Shown here piece by piece: positions 42,764-52,201 of a stretch of 64,000 bases of DNA. The notes under the pieces were generated by a model. The model saw nothing but the letters and a program-made list of their open reading frames with translations, searched no databases and was not told the origin of the DNA. Source of the DNA: DATHZQ01 sp963823505 (GTDB taxonomy: Bacteria > Actinomycetota > Acidimicrobiia > Spongiisociales > UBA5794); contig CAWGLY010000006.1 in NCBI GenBank assembly GCA_963823505.1, forward strand, positions 1 to 64,000, given 5' to 3'. Position 1 is the stretch's first letter, and every line of letters begins with the position of its first letter. A program made the position numbers and the translations under genes.

Positions 42764-45513
42764 CAGATGACGATGTTGACGATCTTCGGCGCCCGCGCAA
42801 TGACTCTGCGTGGCTCGCGACCGTCGAGGAAGCCTTGGACCCGCTCAGAAGCGAGTGCAGTCGCAATCGCATCGTCTTCAGCGATCGAAACGGCCACCTC
42901 GACGCGGTCACGGACCTTGCCGTTGACCTGAATCACCATGGTCACGCTATCGGCTTTGACGAGCTCAGGGTCGGCCTCGGGCCACGACTGGACGTGAATC
43001 GAGTCGCTGTTGCCGCGGCGCCGCCACAGCTCTTCGGTGATGTGAGGCGCAACCGGCGCCAGCATCTTCAGCAGCGCCTCCACCGCCTCGTCCCAAGCCG
43101 CCGGCTCTACGACGGCCGCCCGCAACACGTCCTGCATCGTGTTGCGCAGTGTCATCATCGCGGCAATGGCGGTGTTGAACTTGAAGTCGGCGATGTCGTC
43201 GCCGACCTTGTCGATGGTTTGGTGGACGCTGCGGCGCAGTGCGGCCCCCGCCTCTGCTTCTGGCGTGGCCGGAGAATAGGGGGCGGTGGCCAGCTTCCAC
43301 ACGTCGTCGAGGAATCGTCGCGAGCCGACGATGCCGCGGCTGTCCCACGGGCCGCCCTTCTGCCACTCGAACGCAAACATCAGGTGCGTGCGGACGGTGT
43401 CGGCGCCGAACTTCTCAACCAGCTCATCCGGATTGACGACGTTGCCACGAGACTTCGACATGCGCTGCACCTCGAGGTGTTGGCGGAGCTGGTTGACGTC
43501 GTTGACGCCGGGGATGCCGGGGATGTCGATGGACGCAGTCGCAAGCACCTCAACGGTCGTGATCGTTCCGCCCGCGTCGATTTGAAGGATGTTCTCCGTC
43601 CGCCGCATGAGCTCACCAACCACCAGCCCGTCAGAGGGGTTTGCGCCGGCATCGACCCGCACCGATGTCGCCAGGACACGGTTGCCGTCCCTCGTGCCGT
43701 CGACCACGAGGACATCGCCGGTCTGTTCCCCACCGAGAACCTGACCCTGGTTGCGAAGCAACCGGAACGGCTCGTCGAACGCAGTCCCTACCGACCTGCC
43801 GTGGTGCTCCATCACCTGAGCCGTCTCGTCGAATACCCCCATGTCCCGCATGGCCTTCACGAAGAAGCGGGCATACAGCAGGTGCATCACGGCATGCTCC
43901 ACCCCCCCTGTATAGGTATCGACGGGAAGCCAGTACGCGGCCTCCTCCGGATCGAATGGGCCCACGTCGAAGTGCGGCGACAGATAGCGGAACCAGTACC
44001 ACGACGAGCACATGAACGTGTCCAGCGTGTCGGTCTCGCGTCTCGCCTGCTGGCCCTCCGAGTCGGTTGTCTGTACGAACGGCTCGTACGTGGCGAGGGG
44101 GCTCCGGCCATGGAACTCGACATTCTCCGGAAGGATGACTGGGAGATCCTCGTCGGGTACGGCCTCGATACGGCCGTCGTCTCTGTGAATGATCGGGATC
44201 GGTGAACCCCAGTAACGCTGCCGGGAGATCAGCCAGTCTCGCAACCGGTAGTTGATGGACTCGTGACCGGCGCCATGCTCTTCCAGCCAATCGATGGCGG
44301 CCGCGACCGAAGGGTTGGCTCGGCCTTTGGCCATCGTGGTCTCAACGCCGCTGATGGCGCCGCTGCCGGCCATCTCGCCCGGACCGACGTACGCCTCGGT
44401 CATCGCCGGCTCCGACAGGGGCTCTGCACCGGCGGGCCGGATCACGGGAACGATGTCGAGCCCGAATTGTCGGGCGAACTCGAAGTCGCGCTGGTCGTGG
44501 GCCGGCACGGCCATGATGGCGCCGGTTCCGTAAGAGATCAGCACGTAGTCGGCGATCCACACCGGAATGCGCTCACCGTTCACGGGATTGACCGCATAGC
44601 CGCCGGTGAATACCCCCGTCTTCTCTCTGCTCTCTTCCATGCGCTCGAGTTCCGTCTGACGGGCAGCTTGCTCCCGGTAGGCGGCAACTGCGGCGGACTG
44701 CTCTTCGGTGGTCAGCGCATCGACGAGGGGGTGCTCGGGGGCGAGCACCATGAAGGTGGCTCCCCACAACGTGTCCGGCCGGGTCGTGAAGACCGTGATG
44801 TCGGTGCCGGTGTCCGTCGCAAATCTCACCTGGGCGCCTTCGGATCTGCCGATCCAGTTGGTCTGCATGGTCCTGATCGGATCCGGCCAGTCGAGTCCGT
44901 CAAAATCCAGCAGCTGGTCGGCGTACCTCGTGATGGCGAAGAACCACTGCTCCATCATCTTCTGCACCACCGGCTGGCCGGTGCGCTCGTCTTTGCCGTC
45001 GATCACCTGCTCGTTCGCCAGCACGGTCTGCAGCGTCGGTGACCAATTGACCATCGCCTCACTGCGGTAGGCGATGTCGTGCTCGAACATCTGATTGAAC
45101 AGCCACTCCGACCATCGGTAGTACTCGGGATCGCAGCTGACCGTCTCCCGCTCCCAATCGAACATCGCCCCCATGGAGCGGAGCTGGCTCCGCATCCGTT
45201 CGATGTTGGCGTACGTCCATTCTGCAGGATGGACGTTGCGCTGGACGGCAGCGTTCTCCGCTGGAAGCCCGAACGCATCGAAGCCCATGGGGAAGAGCAC
45301 GTTGAAGCCCTTCATCCGCATGTACCGGGCTCGCGCATCCGAAGGCGTCATGGCATACCAGTGCCCGATGTGCAGGTCGCCTGAGGGGTACGGCAGCATG
45401 GTGACGGCGTAGTGCTTGGGTCGGTCCCAATCCACGCGGGAGCGGTAGAGACCCTCGGCCTCCCATTGCTGCTGCCACTTGGGCTCCAGCGATCGATGAT
45501 CGTACGTGTCCAC
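42763..45513 (-). CDS. leuS: Leucyl-tRNA synthetase
   Basis: Charges tRNA-Leu and edits mischarged products. The 916-residue class I enzyme has the HIGH motif in GDLHIGHWYAM, a CP1 editing domain (TTRPDTLWGATFMVLAPEHP; VPAHDQRDFEFA), the WYWFRYLSPH region and the KMSKS-type loop as RMSKSRGNVVNPDEL. About 85 residues between YARFFVK and the KMSKS loop form a leucine-specific insertion. First gene of the long minus-strand run ending at holA. GTG start. Confidence 0.96.
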   Translation of the reverse strand: MDTYDHRSLEPKWQQQWEAEGLYRSRVDWDRPKHYAVTMLPYPSGDLHIGHWYAMTPSDARARYMRMKGFNVLFPMGFDAFGLPAENAAVQRNVHPAEWTYANIERMRSQLRSMGAMFDWERETVSCDPEYYRWSEWLFNQMFEHDIAYRSEAMVNWSPTLQTVLANEQVIDGKDERTGQPVVQKMMEQWFFAITRYADQLLDFDGLDWPDPIRTMQTNWIGRSEGAQVRFATDTGTDITVFTTRPDTLWGATFMVLAPEHPLVDALTTEEQSAAVAAYREQAARQTELERMEESREKTGVFTGGYAVNPVNGERIPVWIADYVLISYGTGAIMAVPAHDQRDFEFARQFGLDIVPVIRPAGAEPLSEPAMTEAYVGPGEMAGSGAISGVETTMAKGRANPSVAAAIDWLEEHGAGHESINYRLRDWLISRQRYWGSPIPIIHRDDGRIEAVPDEDLPVILPENVEFHGRSPLATYEPFVQTTDSEGQQARRETDTLDTFMCSSWYWFRYLSPHFDVGPFDPEEAAYWLPVDTYTGGVEHAVMHLLYARFFVKAMRDMGVFDETAQVMEHHGRSVGTAFDEPFRLLRNQGQVLGGEQTGDVLVVDGTRDGNRVLATSVRVDAGANPSDGLVVGELMRRTENILQIDAGGTITTVEVLATASIDIPGIPGVNDVNQLRQHLEVQRMSKSRGNVVNPDELVEKFGADTVRTHLMFAFEWQKGGPWDSRGIVGSRRFLDDVWKLATAPYSPATPEAEAGAALRRSVHQTIDKVGDDIADFKFNTAIAAMMTLRNTMQDVLRAAVVEPAAWDEAVEALLKMLAPVAPHITEELWRRRGNSDSIHVQSWPEADPELVKADSVTMVIQVNGKVRDRVEVAVSIAEDDAIATALASERVQGFLDGREPRRVIARAPKIVNIVI

Positions 45514-45607
45514 GGCGTCCGCCCGTCAGATGAATCCGTCGATGAAGAGGCCAGCAGAGTAATCGCCCGGACAGCCGGCTCTGCGATCAGGCCATAGACT
45601 GCCGAGG

Positions 45608-46183
45608 ATGGAGCCGATGGTGTACCGCAGCCTCGACCCCCGGTCGATGGAGAGCTGGGCGCCCGACGTGGTCGCGACGTACGGGAGGGCCTTCGCCGAT
45701 GCACCGTACCGCCGCAATTCGAGTCAGGTCGCGGCGTTTGCCGCCGCGGTTCGCAGACATGCCATCCGCCCCGGCTTTGCTGGACTCGTGGCGGTAAACG
45801 GCGGCGTGGTCGCCGGGTTCACCTATGGCTACTCGGCGCACCACAACCACGAATGGCATCTTCACGTCAGGATGGCCCTGGGCGAGCTCGCAGACCGGTG
45901 GCTCCACGATGCCTTCGTGTACGCCGAGCTCGCCGTCGAACCGCGCTATCGGCGTCGTGGCGTGGGGCGGCACCTCCACAACCTGTTGCTCACCCGACAG
46001 CGCCACCCCAGAGCGATCCTCTCGACGCTCGATCAGGACACCGCAGGAAGACGTCTCTACGAGGAGGCGGGCTGGCAGCGACTCGTGGGCGGGGTGCGGT
46101 TCCCGGCGACGACGGCCCAATACGTGATCATGGGGCGAGAGTCAGTCGGGATCGGCGACCGGGCTCCACGCCCGCCAGCGTGA
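45608..46183 (+). CDS. GNAT family N-acetyltransferase
   Basis: A 191-residue acetyltransferase. The acetyl-CoA signature is AELAVEPRYRRRGVGRHLHNLLL (R-x2-G-x-G/A region), followed by DTAGRRLYEEAGWQRL. The substrate is unknown. It converges on the ABC ATPase gene and overlaps it by 42 bp at the 3' ends. Confidence 0.85.
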   Translation: MEPMVYRSLDPRSMESWAPDVVATYGRAFADAPYRRNSSQVAAFAAAVRRHAIRPGFAGLVAVNGGVVAGFTYGYSAHHNHEWHLHVRMALGELADRWLHDAFVYAELAVEPRYRRRGVGRHLHNLLLTRQRHPRAILSTLDQDTAGRRLYEEAGWQRLVGGVRFPATTAQYVIMGRESVGIGDRAPRPPA

Positions 46184-46960
46184 GCCGCGCCGTTCGCATT
46201 GCATCGGCATCTCGAACGTCGCCTCGAGTGAGGCCACGGTCAGTACGTCGCTCAGCCTGCCTGAGGCGACGATGCGTCCGCCCGACAGCATCAGAATGCG
46301 GTCGAACCCGGGTGGGATCTCCTCGACGTGGTGCGTCACGAGCACTGCTGCCGGCGCCCTCGGCTCGAGGGCCAGGGCAGCCAAGGAGTCGATCAGGCGC
46401 TCCCTCGAACCGAGATCCAACCCGGAGCTCGGTTCGTCGAGCAGCAGGAGATCGGGCTCGGTCATGAGGCTCCTTGCGATCAGGACCCGCCGCTTCTCAC
46501 CCTCGGACAGTGTGTCGTAGCGTCGATCTGACAGCTCGGCGCCTCTCACCGCTTCCAGGCACTCGACGGCACGCTTCCAGTCGATGTCCTCGTAGTGATG
46601 CCATTCCGTGCCAACGAAGCTGGCATGGATGCCCGTGATCACGATGTCGAGGGCCCGCAACGAGCCCCGCACGAAGTTGGCCGGCGCCGGGCCGACGTAG
46701 CCGATGCGGGCTCGGAGCGACCGTACGTCGACTTCGCCAAATGTGCCGCCGAGCACGGTCACAGAACCTCGTGTGGGAAACAGGTAGGTGGAGATGACCT
46801 CGACGAGGGTGGTCTTGCCCGAGCCGTTGGGGCCGAAGACAACCCAACGCTCGCCGGGCATCACGTCCCAGTTGATCCCCTCGAGAATCGACACGCCGTC
46901 GCGAACGATGTCGACGTCGCGCAACGACACGACCGGTTCTGCCGCGATATGGGCGACCAT
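46142..46960 (-). CDS. ABC transporter ATP-binding protein (stand-alone)
   Basis: A 272-residue ATPase. Walker A is VFGPNGSGKTTLVEV, the signature LSEGEKRRVLIARSL and Walker B LLLLDEPSSGLDLGSRERL; the switch histidine is in THHVEEIP. It resembles the PhnC/ModF/YlmA-type subgroup. No permease gene is adjacent, so it may serve a distant partner or a non-transport role. ATG at 46960 was chosen because AGGGAGG lies upstream at good spacing. The 3' end overlaps the GNAT gene by 42 bp. Confidence 0.9.
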   Translation of the reverse strand: MVAHIAAEPVVSLRDVDIVRDGVSILEGINWDVMPGERWVVFGPNGSGKTTLVEVISTYLFPTRGSVTVLGGTFGEVDVRSLRARIGYVGPAPANFVRGSLRALDIVITGIHASFVGTEWHHYEDIDWKRAVECLEAVRGAELSDRRYDTLSEGEKRRVLIARSLMTEPDLLLLDEPSSGLDLGSRERLIDSLAALALEPRAPAAVLVTHHVEEIPPGFDRILMLSGGRIVASGRLSDVLTVASLEATFEMPMQCERRGSRWRAWSPVADPD

Positions 46961-47058
46961 CGGGCCAATCCTCCCTGTTTCTGGCAGCACATGTCGTTAG
47001 GACACCTTAGGAACTCCGCAAGAGCGCGTTAATTTTTGCGGCCGTATGGTCGGGCCGC

Positions 47059-48300
47059 GTGAGGGAGCAAGGGGCCCAACCACAGATTCGGACGATGGTC
47101 GACACGTCGCAGGTCGATCATCCCGCTCCGCTCGCTTCCGTCCCTCCAGATGGCATCCTTTCAGATGGCATCCCCCCCGGCGGCGGCATCCCCCCTGGTG
47201 GCGTCATACAAGGCGCGATCATCGCCAGCCCTGATGCGCCTCGTCCCGGGTCACTTGTTCATCGACTCGGCAGCCGCAGGGTCAAGAACATCGCACTCGA
47301 GCCCGAAGACCGGAGGGCGGTGATTGCCAGCCTCTTCTTCGAGGGATCGAGGCGCAAGGCACACCTCCGCCGCTTCGGCACGCTCACGGCGCTGTCCGTC
47401 ACCATCGCAACGCTCGGCCTGATGGCCGACTCGACCGCAGTCGTGATCGGCGCCATGTTGGTTGCGCCGTTCATGGCCCCTGTGCTTGCGGCGTCGGCCG
47501 GCCTGGTCATGGGGTGGCCGAAGCGCATCCGCTCCAATCTCCTCCTGCTGGCGATGGGAGCAGCGGCGGCGCTCCTCATGGCCATGGGGATCGGCGTCAT
47601 CGCTCGGGGCGAGCTCGACCCGATACCGTCGGAGATCCTGGCTCGGACCGCCCCGAACCTCCTCGATCTCGGCATCGCAGCCGCAGCAGGCGCGGCCGGT
47701 GCGTATGCCTACATCCGCAAACAAGCATCAGACGCACTCGCAGGCGCCGCAGTCGCGGTGGCACTCGTCCCGCCTGTTGCAGTGTGTGGATTGATGCTGC
47801 AGCTCGGCGAGTTCCAGCTGGCAGGTGGCGCCGCCGTTCTGTTCATCGTGAACGTCGCAGGCGTGCTCGCCTCCGGTGCTGCCACCTTCCTCGTGGCCGG
47901 CCTCGTGCCGGGGCAACGCCTACTGTCGAGCGGCAGCAGGATCCAGGACGGGCTCCGCTGGGCCGCCATCGCCACGATCATCATTGCCCTCCCCCTGCAG
48001 TTCGGAAAGCAGCACATCCTGCCGGTCCCGATCAAGCAGGAGGACATCGAGACCGCCATCGAGCACTGGGCAGAGGAGACGCAATCGGACGTGGAGACGG
48101 TCGACGTCGGCGTGAACTACGTGGACGGCGAGGCCAAGGTCGATCTGGTCATCGTCACGCCGGGCGCCCATCCGGTCGAAGAGCTGGTAGACGTCATCGC
48201 CGAAGAGGCGAACGAGCCGGTTTCGGTCGACATCCAGGTCATCGAGACCGACCGCAACGTCGAGAACATCGATTCCGAGACGACCGGCGGGGACAAGTAG
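47059..48300 (+). CDS. DUF389 family membrane protein
   Basis: A 413-residue membrane protein. A low-complexity Pro/Gly N-terminus with a GIPPGG-type repeat precedes the conserved DUF389 domain (about 100-320) with six or more helices, including TVAIGAMLVAPFMAPVLAAS-like (VVIGAMLVAPFMAPVLAASA) and GAAVAVALVPPVAVCGL. The hydrophilic C-terminus (about 330-413) is alpha/beta. The function of the family is unknown. GTG at 47059 is taken; ATG 36 bp later is possible. Divergent from the ABC ATPase gene. Confidence 0.82.
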   Translation: MREQGAQPQIRTMVDTSQVDHPAPLASVPPDGILSDGIPPGGGIPPGGVIQGAIIASPDAPRPGSLVHRLGSRRVKNIALEPEDRRAVIASLFFEGSRRKAHLRRFGTLTALSVTIATLGLMADSTAVVIGAMLVAPFMAPVLAASAGLVMGWPKRIRSNLLLLAMGAAAALLMAMGIGVIARGELDPIPSEILARTAPNLLDLGIAAAAGAAGAYAYIRKQASDALAGAAVAVALVPPVAVCGLMLQLGEFQLAGGAAVLFIVNVAGVLASGAATFLVAGLVPGQRLLSSGSRIQDGLRWAAIATIIIALPLQFGKQHILPVPIKQEDIETAIEHWAEETQSDVETVDVGVNYVDGEAKVDLVIVTPGAHPVEELVDVIAEEANEPVSVDIQVIETDRNVENIDSETTGGDK

Positions 48301-48339
48301 GCGCGGCCGGCCCTGCAGCCGGACGAGTTGCGCTGCGGG

Positions 48340-48720
48340 CTACTTGCCCGGACCGGCGCTCTCGACCGTGCGGACGGCAAAGTTCGGATTCTCGATCAGG
48401 CCGAAGATGAGCCCTGCGGGGTCCTTGACACTGGCCATGCGTATCCCGCCGCCGACGTCGGAGACGTCTTCGAACAGCTCGCCGCCGGCACGGACAACGT
48501 GGTCGAGCGCATCGTCGACGTTGGCCACACCCCAGTACGCGATGGGACCGACGTCGACGTTGCCCTCCGGCCAGAGCCCCAATTCAAACCCACCCACGTC
48601 GAACCCGACGTAGAACGGCTCGTCGAAGTAGGGCTCGACGCCCAAGACGCGCGTGTACCAAGCCTTGGCCGCGTCGAGATCGGGAGCGGGGTAGATGAGT
48701 GATCGAAGTCCGAGGAACAT
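48340..48720 (-). CDS. VOC (glyoxalase/bleomycin-resistance) family protein
   Basis: A 126-residue metal-binding fold protein: LRSLIYPAPDLDAAKAWYTRVLGVEPYFDEP and a C-terminal SVKDPAGLIFGLIENP show the two beta-alpha-beta-beta-beta units of the VOC superfamily. The substrate is unknown. Start at ATG 48720; upstream frame overlaps the promoter of the toxin-antitoxin pair and shows no homology. Confidence 0.82.
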   Translation of the reverse strand: MFLGLRSLIYPAPDLDAAKAWYTRVLGVEPYFDEPFYVGFDVGGFELGLWPEGNVDVGPIAYWGVANVDDALDHVVRAGGELFEDVSDVGGGIRMASVKDPAGLIFGLIENPNFAVRTVESAGPGK

Positions 48721-48972
48721 CTGCTGAGGATAGAAGTTCCTGCGAACGGCGGAGCACCTCGTCTCCATGCCGATGCAGTGCGCACGAAATCGACACAGGC
48801 GCTCTCGAATTCGTCCTGCGGCTGATACTCCGGAGCGAGCATCTCGCCGACTGCTTCGCCTGTATACCCCCAGCCCTCCCCGGGAACCGATCCCGGACAC
48901 GTAGTGGAATGTGCGTTCGTGTGCGGTATCTGGCAATCGGCGTGGCCGCATGGTTCCATTCCTCGACCAACT

Positions 48973-48991
48973 ACCGTACAATCACCGTACA
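48973..48991. promoter_or_regulatory. Direct repeat ACCGTACA x2 before the antitoxin gene
   Basis: ACCGTACA at 48973-48980 and again at 48984-48991, 11 bp apart (one helical turn), ends 2 bp before the antitoxin ATG. The spacing suits cooperative binding by ribbon-helix-helix dimers, as in other DUF1778 autoregulated modules. Confidence 0.55.
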
Positions 48992-48992
48992 G

Positions 48993-49268
48993 ATGGCAGC
49001 CACACGCACCTCTCGAATCGAACTACGCGCCGATCCCGAACGTGAGCGACGAATTCGCTACGCCGCCGAGCTCGAGCACCAGTCGGTGAGCGCCTTCGTG
49101 CTCGACGCCGCTGCGGAACGCGCCGAGGAAGTAATTGCGTCGGCGTCGGCCACGGTGGTGCCGTCCGACTTCTTCGACCAGCTCTGGGACGCGCTCGATG
49201 CGCCCGCCACACCGAACCCGGTCCTGCACCGGCGAGCCCGGACCCAACGGCAAGTCGACCAGCGCTGA
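48993..49268 (+). CDS. DUF1778 (TacA/AtaR-type) antitoxin
   Basis: A 91-residue ribbon-helix-helix antitoxin. The N-terminal RHH segment is SRIELRADPERERRIRYAAELEHQSVSAFVLDAA; the C-terminal part with FFDQLWDALD is the neutralising tail. It precedes its GNAT toxin by 3 bp. ATG 48993 was chosen because it begins the RHH domain right after the operator repeat. Confidence 0.9.
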   Translation: MAATRTSRIELRADPERERRIRYAAELEHQSVSAFVLDAAAERAEEVIASASATVVPSDFFDQLWDALDAPATPNPVLHRRARTQRQVDQR

Positions 49269-49271
49269 CCG

Positions 49272-49781
49272 GTGACCAGTTACGTCTCCGAGCGGCTGAC
49301 CCCGCGCCACCATCTCGATGCGTTTCGCTGTGGGGTCGAGGCGCTCGACCGGTGGCTGCTCGATCACGCCACGCATGCCCAGTCGATGCGCACCGCCCAG
49401 ACCTTCGTATGGCACACAGGCGATAGGCATGTCGTTGGGTACTTCAGCCTCGCCGCCCACCTCCTCGTGCGCGGTGAACTGCCCAAGAGACTCGGACGAG
49501 GATCACCGACCTCCATTCCCGCCGTCCTGCTGGCCCGACTCGCCCTCGACGTCGGACTCCACGGTGATGGACTCGGAGGAGAGCTCCTTTGGGATGCGCT
49601 CACGCGCGCACGAGCAGCCTCGGATATCGCCGCAGCGCGACTCGTCGTAGTCGACGCCATCAGCGCAGAAGCGGCTGCCTTCTGCGATCACCACGGCTTC
49701 AGTCCTATCCCGGACAACCCGAACCGCCTTGTCCAGAGGATGAGCGAAATCGCTAGCGCCCTCGACGCAACAACCGAATAG
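49272..49781 (+). CDS. GNAT toxin (TacT/AtaT-type)
   Basis: A 169-residue acetyltransferase toxin; relatives acetylate aminoacyl-tRNAs and stop translation. Family pattern: HHLDAFRCGVEALDRWLLDHA at the N-terminus, IPAVLLARLALDVGLHGDGLGGELL as the acetyl-CoA loop and FCDHHGFSPIPDNPNRL near the end. GTG start 3 bp after the antitoxin. The pair forms a type II toxin-antitoxin module. Confidence 0.9.
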   Translation: MTSYVSERLTPRHHLDAFRCGVEALDRWLLDHATHAQSMRTAQTFVWHTGDRHVVGYFSLAAHLLVRGELPKRLGRGSPTSIPAVLLARLALDVGLHGDGLGGELLWDALTRARAASDIAAARLVVVDAISAEAAAFCDHHGFSPIPDNPNRLVQRMSEIASALDATTE

Positions 49782-49812
49782 CCGCTCCCGGAAGTGTCGA
49801 TCCCGAGCACTC

Positions 49813-49848
49813 GGTGAACTGATCGTTATGGCGCCGTATTTGGTGATC
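49813..49848. repeat. Boundary motif copy A (about 36 bp, three copies in window)
   Basis: Contains GATCGTTAT and, after a short variable part, TATTTGGTGATC. Copies lie at 58959-58995 and 59852-59887. This copy is 32 bp after the GNAT toxin stop. It is a DNA motif rather than a coding remnant because it falls in different contexts. Confidence 0.65.
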
Positions 49849-50298
49849 GACTCGCCGCCGGGAGTTGAGCAGAGCCAAGATCTGGGTATGTCCGGCTGGG
49901 TGGGCCCGGCAGGACTCGAACCAGCTGTCCAGTCTCGAGTTGCGCAGAATGCATGATATTCCGGATACCGGACGTCGGTGGGTGCGCGATAACGTTCCGG
50001 GTGGCGAGTGATCTGTGCGGCGTGTTGCCGGCTGCGGGGCGGCTTCGTTCTATGCGATCGAAGGTCGCCGTAGCGCTCTCGGCGACAACGGGTCTTCCGG
50101 GGGTGGTCGTATCGGAGTCGCAAGGGGCATGATTCGGCCCTGGAGTGACGAGGTGCACGCAGGAGTGGGAGTGTTCGAGCAGCGGTGACGTAGTGTCTCT
50201 GACGGGGCGCGGACGCTCGATTCTGCGGCTCCGTTGGGAGTGATCGCAGTCGTACGGCGTCGCCGCAGATTGGTTGCGCTTGAAGGGGTGATGGAGTT
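49849..50298. other. Intergenic region with a tRNA 3'-end fragment
   Basis: About 450 bp with no supportable gene. It contains a T-arm/acceptor tRNA fragment at 49901-49926 and an ATTCCGGATACCGG-type short repeat near 49960. Short open frames on both strands show no family pattern. It marks the start of the accessory region. Confidence 0.5.
49901..49926 (-). other. tRNA 3'-end fragment (possible attachment-site remnant)
   Basis: On the minus strand GCTGGTTCGAGTCCTGC forms a T-arm (one stem mismatch) and is followed by CGGGCCCA, like an acceptor strand plus discriminator. No D-arm or anticodon arm precedes it and CCA is not encoded. This is what integration into a tRNA gene can leave behind. 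Confidence 0.4.
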
Positions 50299-51096
50299 TT
50301 GTTCGAGTCTGTCTTTGACGGTTCTGAAGGTCGAGTCTTCTATCGGCGTTGGGATCCTGGGCAGGTTCCGGTTCGGATCGTTCTTCTTGTGCATGGCTAT
50401 GCCGAGCACGGGGGCCGCTACGGTCATGTGGCGGCCGCGTTGACTGAGCGTGGGGCCGTGGTGTACGCCGACGATCATCTCGGTCATGGCCGATCCGATG
50501 GTGAACGGGCCTTGATCACCGATTTCGGCCACGTCATCGAAGACCTCGGTACGCTGGCCGGCATCGCCCGCAACGAGCATCCAGGGCTCCCCCTGATTCT
50601 GGTGGGCCACTCGATGGGAGGCTTGCTCGCGGCGCGTTTCGCCCAGCGTTGGCCGGACGAGGTGGCCGGTGTGGTGTTCTGCGGGGCGGTGATTGGTGAT
50701 TGGCAGTGGGCCCGCGATGTCCTGGCCCAACTTGAGCTTCCCTACGTTGCCTTCGACCCGGCGGCGTTGTCGCGTGATCCGGCCGTTGGCGCGGCGTATG
50801 CCGCGGATCCTCTGGTCTATCACGGTCAATACAAGCGTGGCCTTCTTGAGGCCGAGGTGGCCGCCCTCGATCGCTTCCAGACACACATCGATCGTCTCGC
50901 CATGCCGGTGTTGTTCCTTCATGGAACCGACGACCCGTTCGTGCCCTACGAGCGGTCCCTTCGGGCGGTCAGGGACATGCCGACCGAGGATGTCACCGTA
51001 CATGTGTATCAGGGGGCCCGGCATGAGGTGCTGAACGAGACGAACCGTGACGAGGTCATCGGCCACCTCGCCGATTGGATTGACCGGGTTGGGTGA
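50299..51096 (+). CDS. Alpha/beta hydrolase (monoacylglycerol lipase-like)
   Basis: A 265-residue serine hydrolase. It has LLVHGYAEHGGRYGHVAAAL (oxyanion-hole HG), the nucleophile elbow GHSMGG, an Asp in GTDDPFVP and the final His in GARHEVLNE, the full catalytic triad of lysophospholipase/monoglyceride-lipase-type enzymes. The TTG at 50299, preceded by GGAG, is the likely start. Confidence 0.88.
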   Translation: MFESVFDGSEGRVFYRRWDPGQVPVRIVLLVHGYAEHGGRYGHVAAALTERGAVVYADDHLGHGRSDGERALITDFGHVIEDLGTLAGIARNEHPGLPLILVGHSMGGLLAARFAQRWPDEVAGVVFCGAVIGDWQWARDVLAQLELPYVAFDPAALSRDPAVGAAYAADPLVYHGQYKRGLLEAEVAALDRFQTHIDRLAMPVLFLHGTDDPFVPYERSLRAVRDMPTEDVTVHVYQGARHEVLNETNRDEVIGHLADWIDRVG

Positions 51097-51105
51097 GTCG
51101 ACGAT

Positions 51106-52135
51106 CTACCGCCAGCGTCTCAGATAGTACTGCTCGTCCCGGTAGGCGACTTCGGTGAGCTCACCCTCACTGATCAGGTTCTCGACAATCTTCCAGTCTC
51201 CGCCGCCACGTTCCACCAGTTCTTCGACAGCGGATGCCCGCATCGGGTGCACTGCGTGATAGCGAGAAGGTCGGTCGTGGGGTCGCCGCTCGATGCGAAC
51301 GCGTCTCCTTCGTAGCCGATGAGGTACTCAACCCGGGGTACGTAGTCGATGAGCAGCTGGTAGGCCTGGTTGACCGCTTCCTCCTTGGGAGCGGTGATCG
51401 CCGGATACGGTGTTGGACGGGTCGGGATCGCCAGGTAGGAGGTGTGGATTCCGACGCGGTGGAGGAACTCCCCGACGGTGACGAGGGATTCTCGAGTGTC
51501 GTTGATGCCGTCGATGAGCATCGTCTCCGACACCAGGTCCCCGTTGAACTCCTCGCCGAACCGGCTGATACCGTTCTGAACTGTGGTGAAGTCGAGGCCG
51601 GGGTGGGGTCGGTTGAGCCGTCGCCAGGTCGCTTCCGTGGCGGCGTCGACTTTCACCGACACCCAATCTGCTGCGTTGAGTGCCTCACGAACGTCGGGCC
51701 GCCACAGCAGCGACCCGTTGGAGATCACGGCAATCTCGATGCCAGGGGACGAAGCAGCTGGATCGACTCGCCGAGGCCCGCGTCGAGGGTGGGTTCCCCG
51801 TCGGGCACAAACGTGAGGTAGTCGATCGATTCCCCGTGTCCTCGCACCCGATCGACCTGAGACGACACTTCGTCGGCGATCTGTTGGGGTGGGTAGAAGG
51901 CTCGTGGCTCGATGGCACGGTCGAGGGTGGGGCCTACCTGGCAATAGAGGCAGGAATAGGAGCAGATCTTGGGTGGGATGTTGTTGATCCCGAGGCTGCG
52001 CCCGAGTCGACGTGATGGGACCGGTCCAAGGGCGATCGGCGGAGACTCGACGGGACTGAGGCACGAGCCAAACTCGAAACGGGAGCCCCGTCGGCCGGCA
52101 TCCGTTGGTTGCGATGTCTCCGAATCTGATTGCAC
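51106..52135 (-). pseudogene. Radical SAM protein (COG0731-like) with two frameshifts
   Basis: The N-terminal frame (52135 to about 51744) has GPVPSRRLGRSLGINNIPPK and the Fe-S/SAM motif CSYSCLYC (C-x3-C-x2-C). A one-base loss in CCCCTGGCATC near 51742 moves the reading to the frame that continues GIEIAVISNGSLLWRPDV. A second one-base loss near 51256 is needed to reach VHPMRASAVEELVERGGGDW and the C-terminal YRDEQYYLRRWR with its stop at 51106. The restored protein would be about 342 residues. Both changes are single-base deletions in short repeats or homopolymers, so sequencing error and true decay are both possible. The specific reaction is unknown. Confidence 0.8.
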
Positions 52136-52201
52136 AGGATCCTGTTCGGTTCCCGCTGTGGCACTCCGGACCGCTGTTCCCTTTGATCGTAGGCTGAGCC
52201 G

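Noticed and set aside
49503..50158. Minus-strand frames ending in SPNTAP as a gene bordering motif A
   Set aside because: They run through the tRNA fragment and the antisense of the toxin; the shared C-terminal residues come from the DNA motif itself.
50050..51066. A 338-codon minus-strand frame opposite the lipase-like hydrolase
   Set aside because: Shadow frame; the plus strand has an intact catalytic triad and family length.
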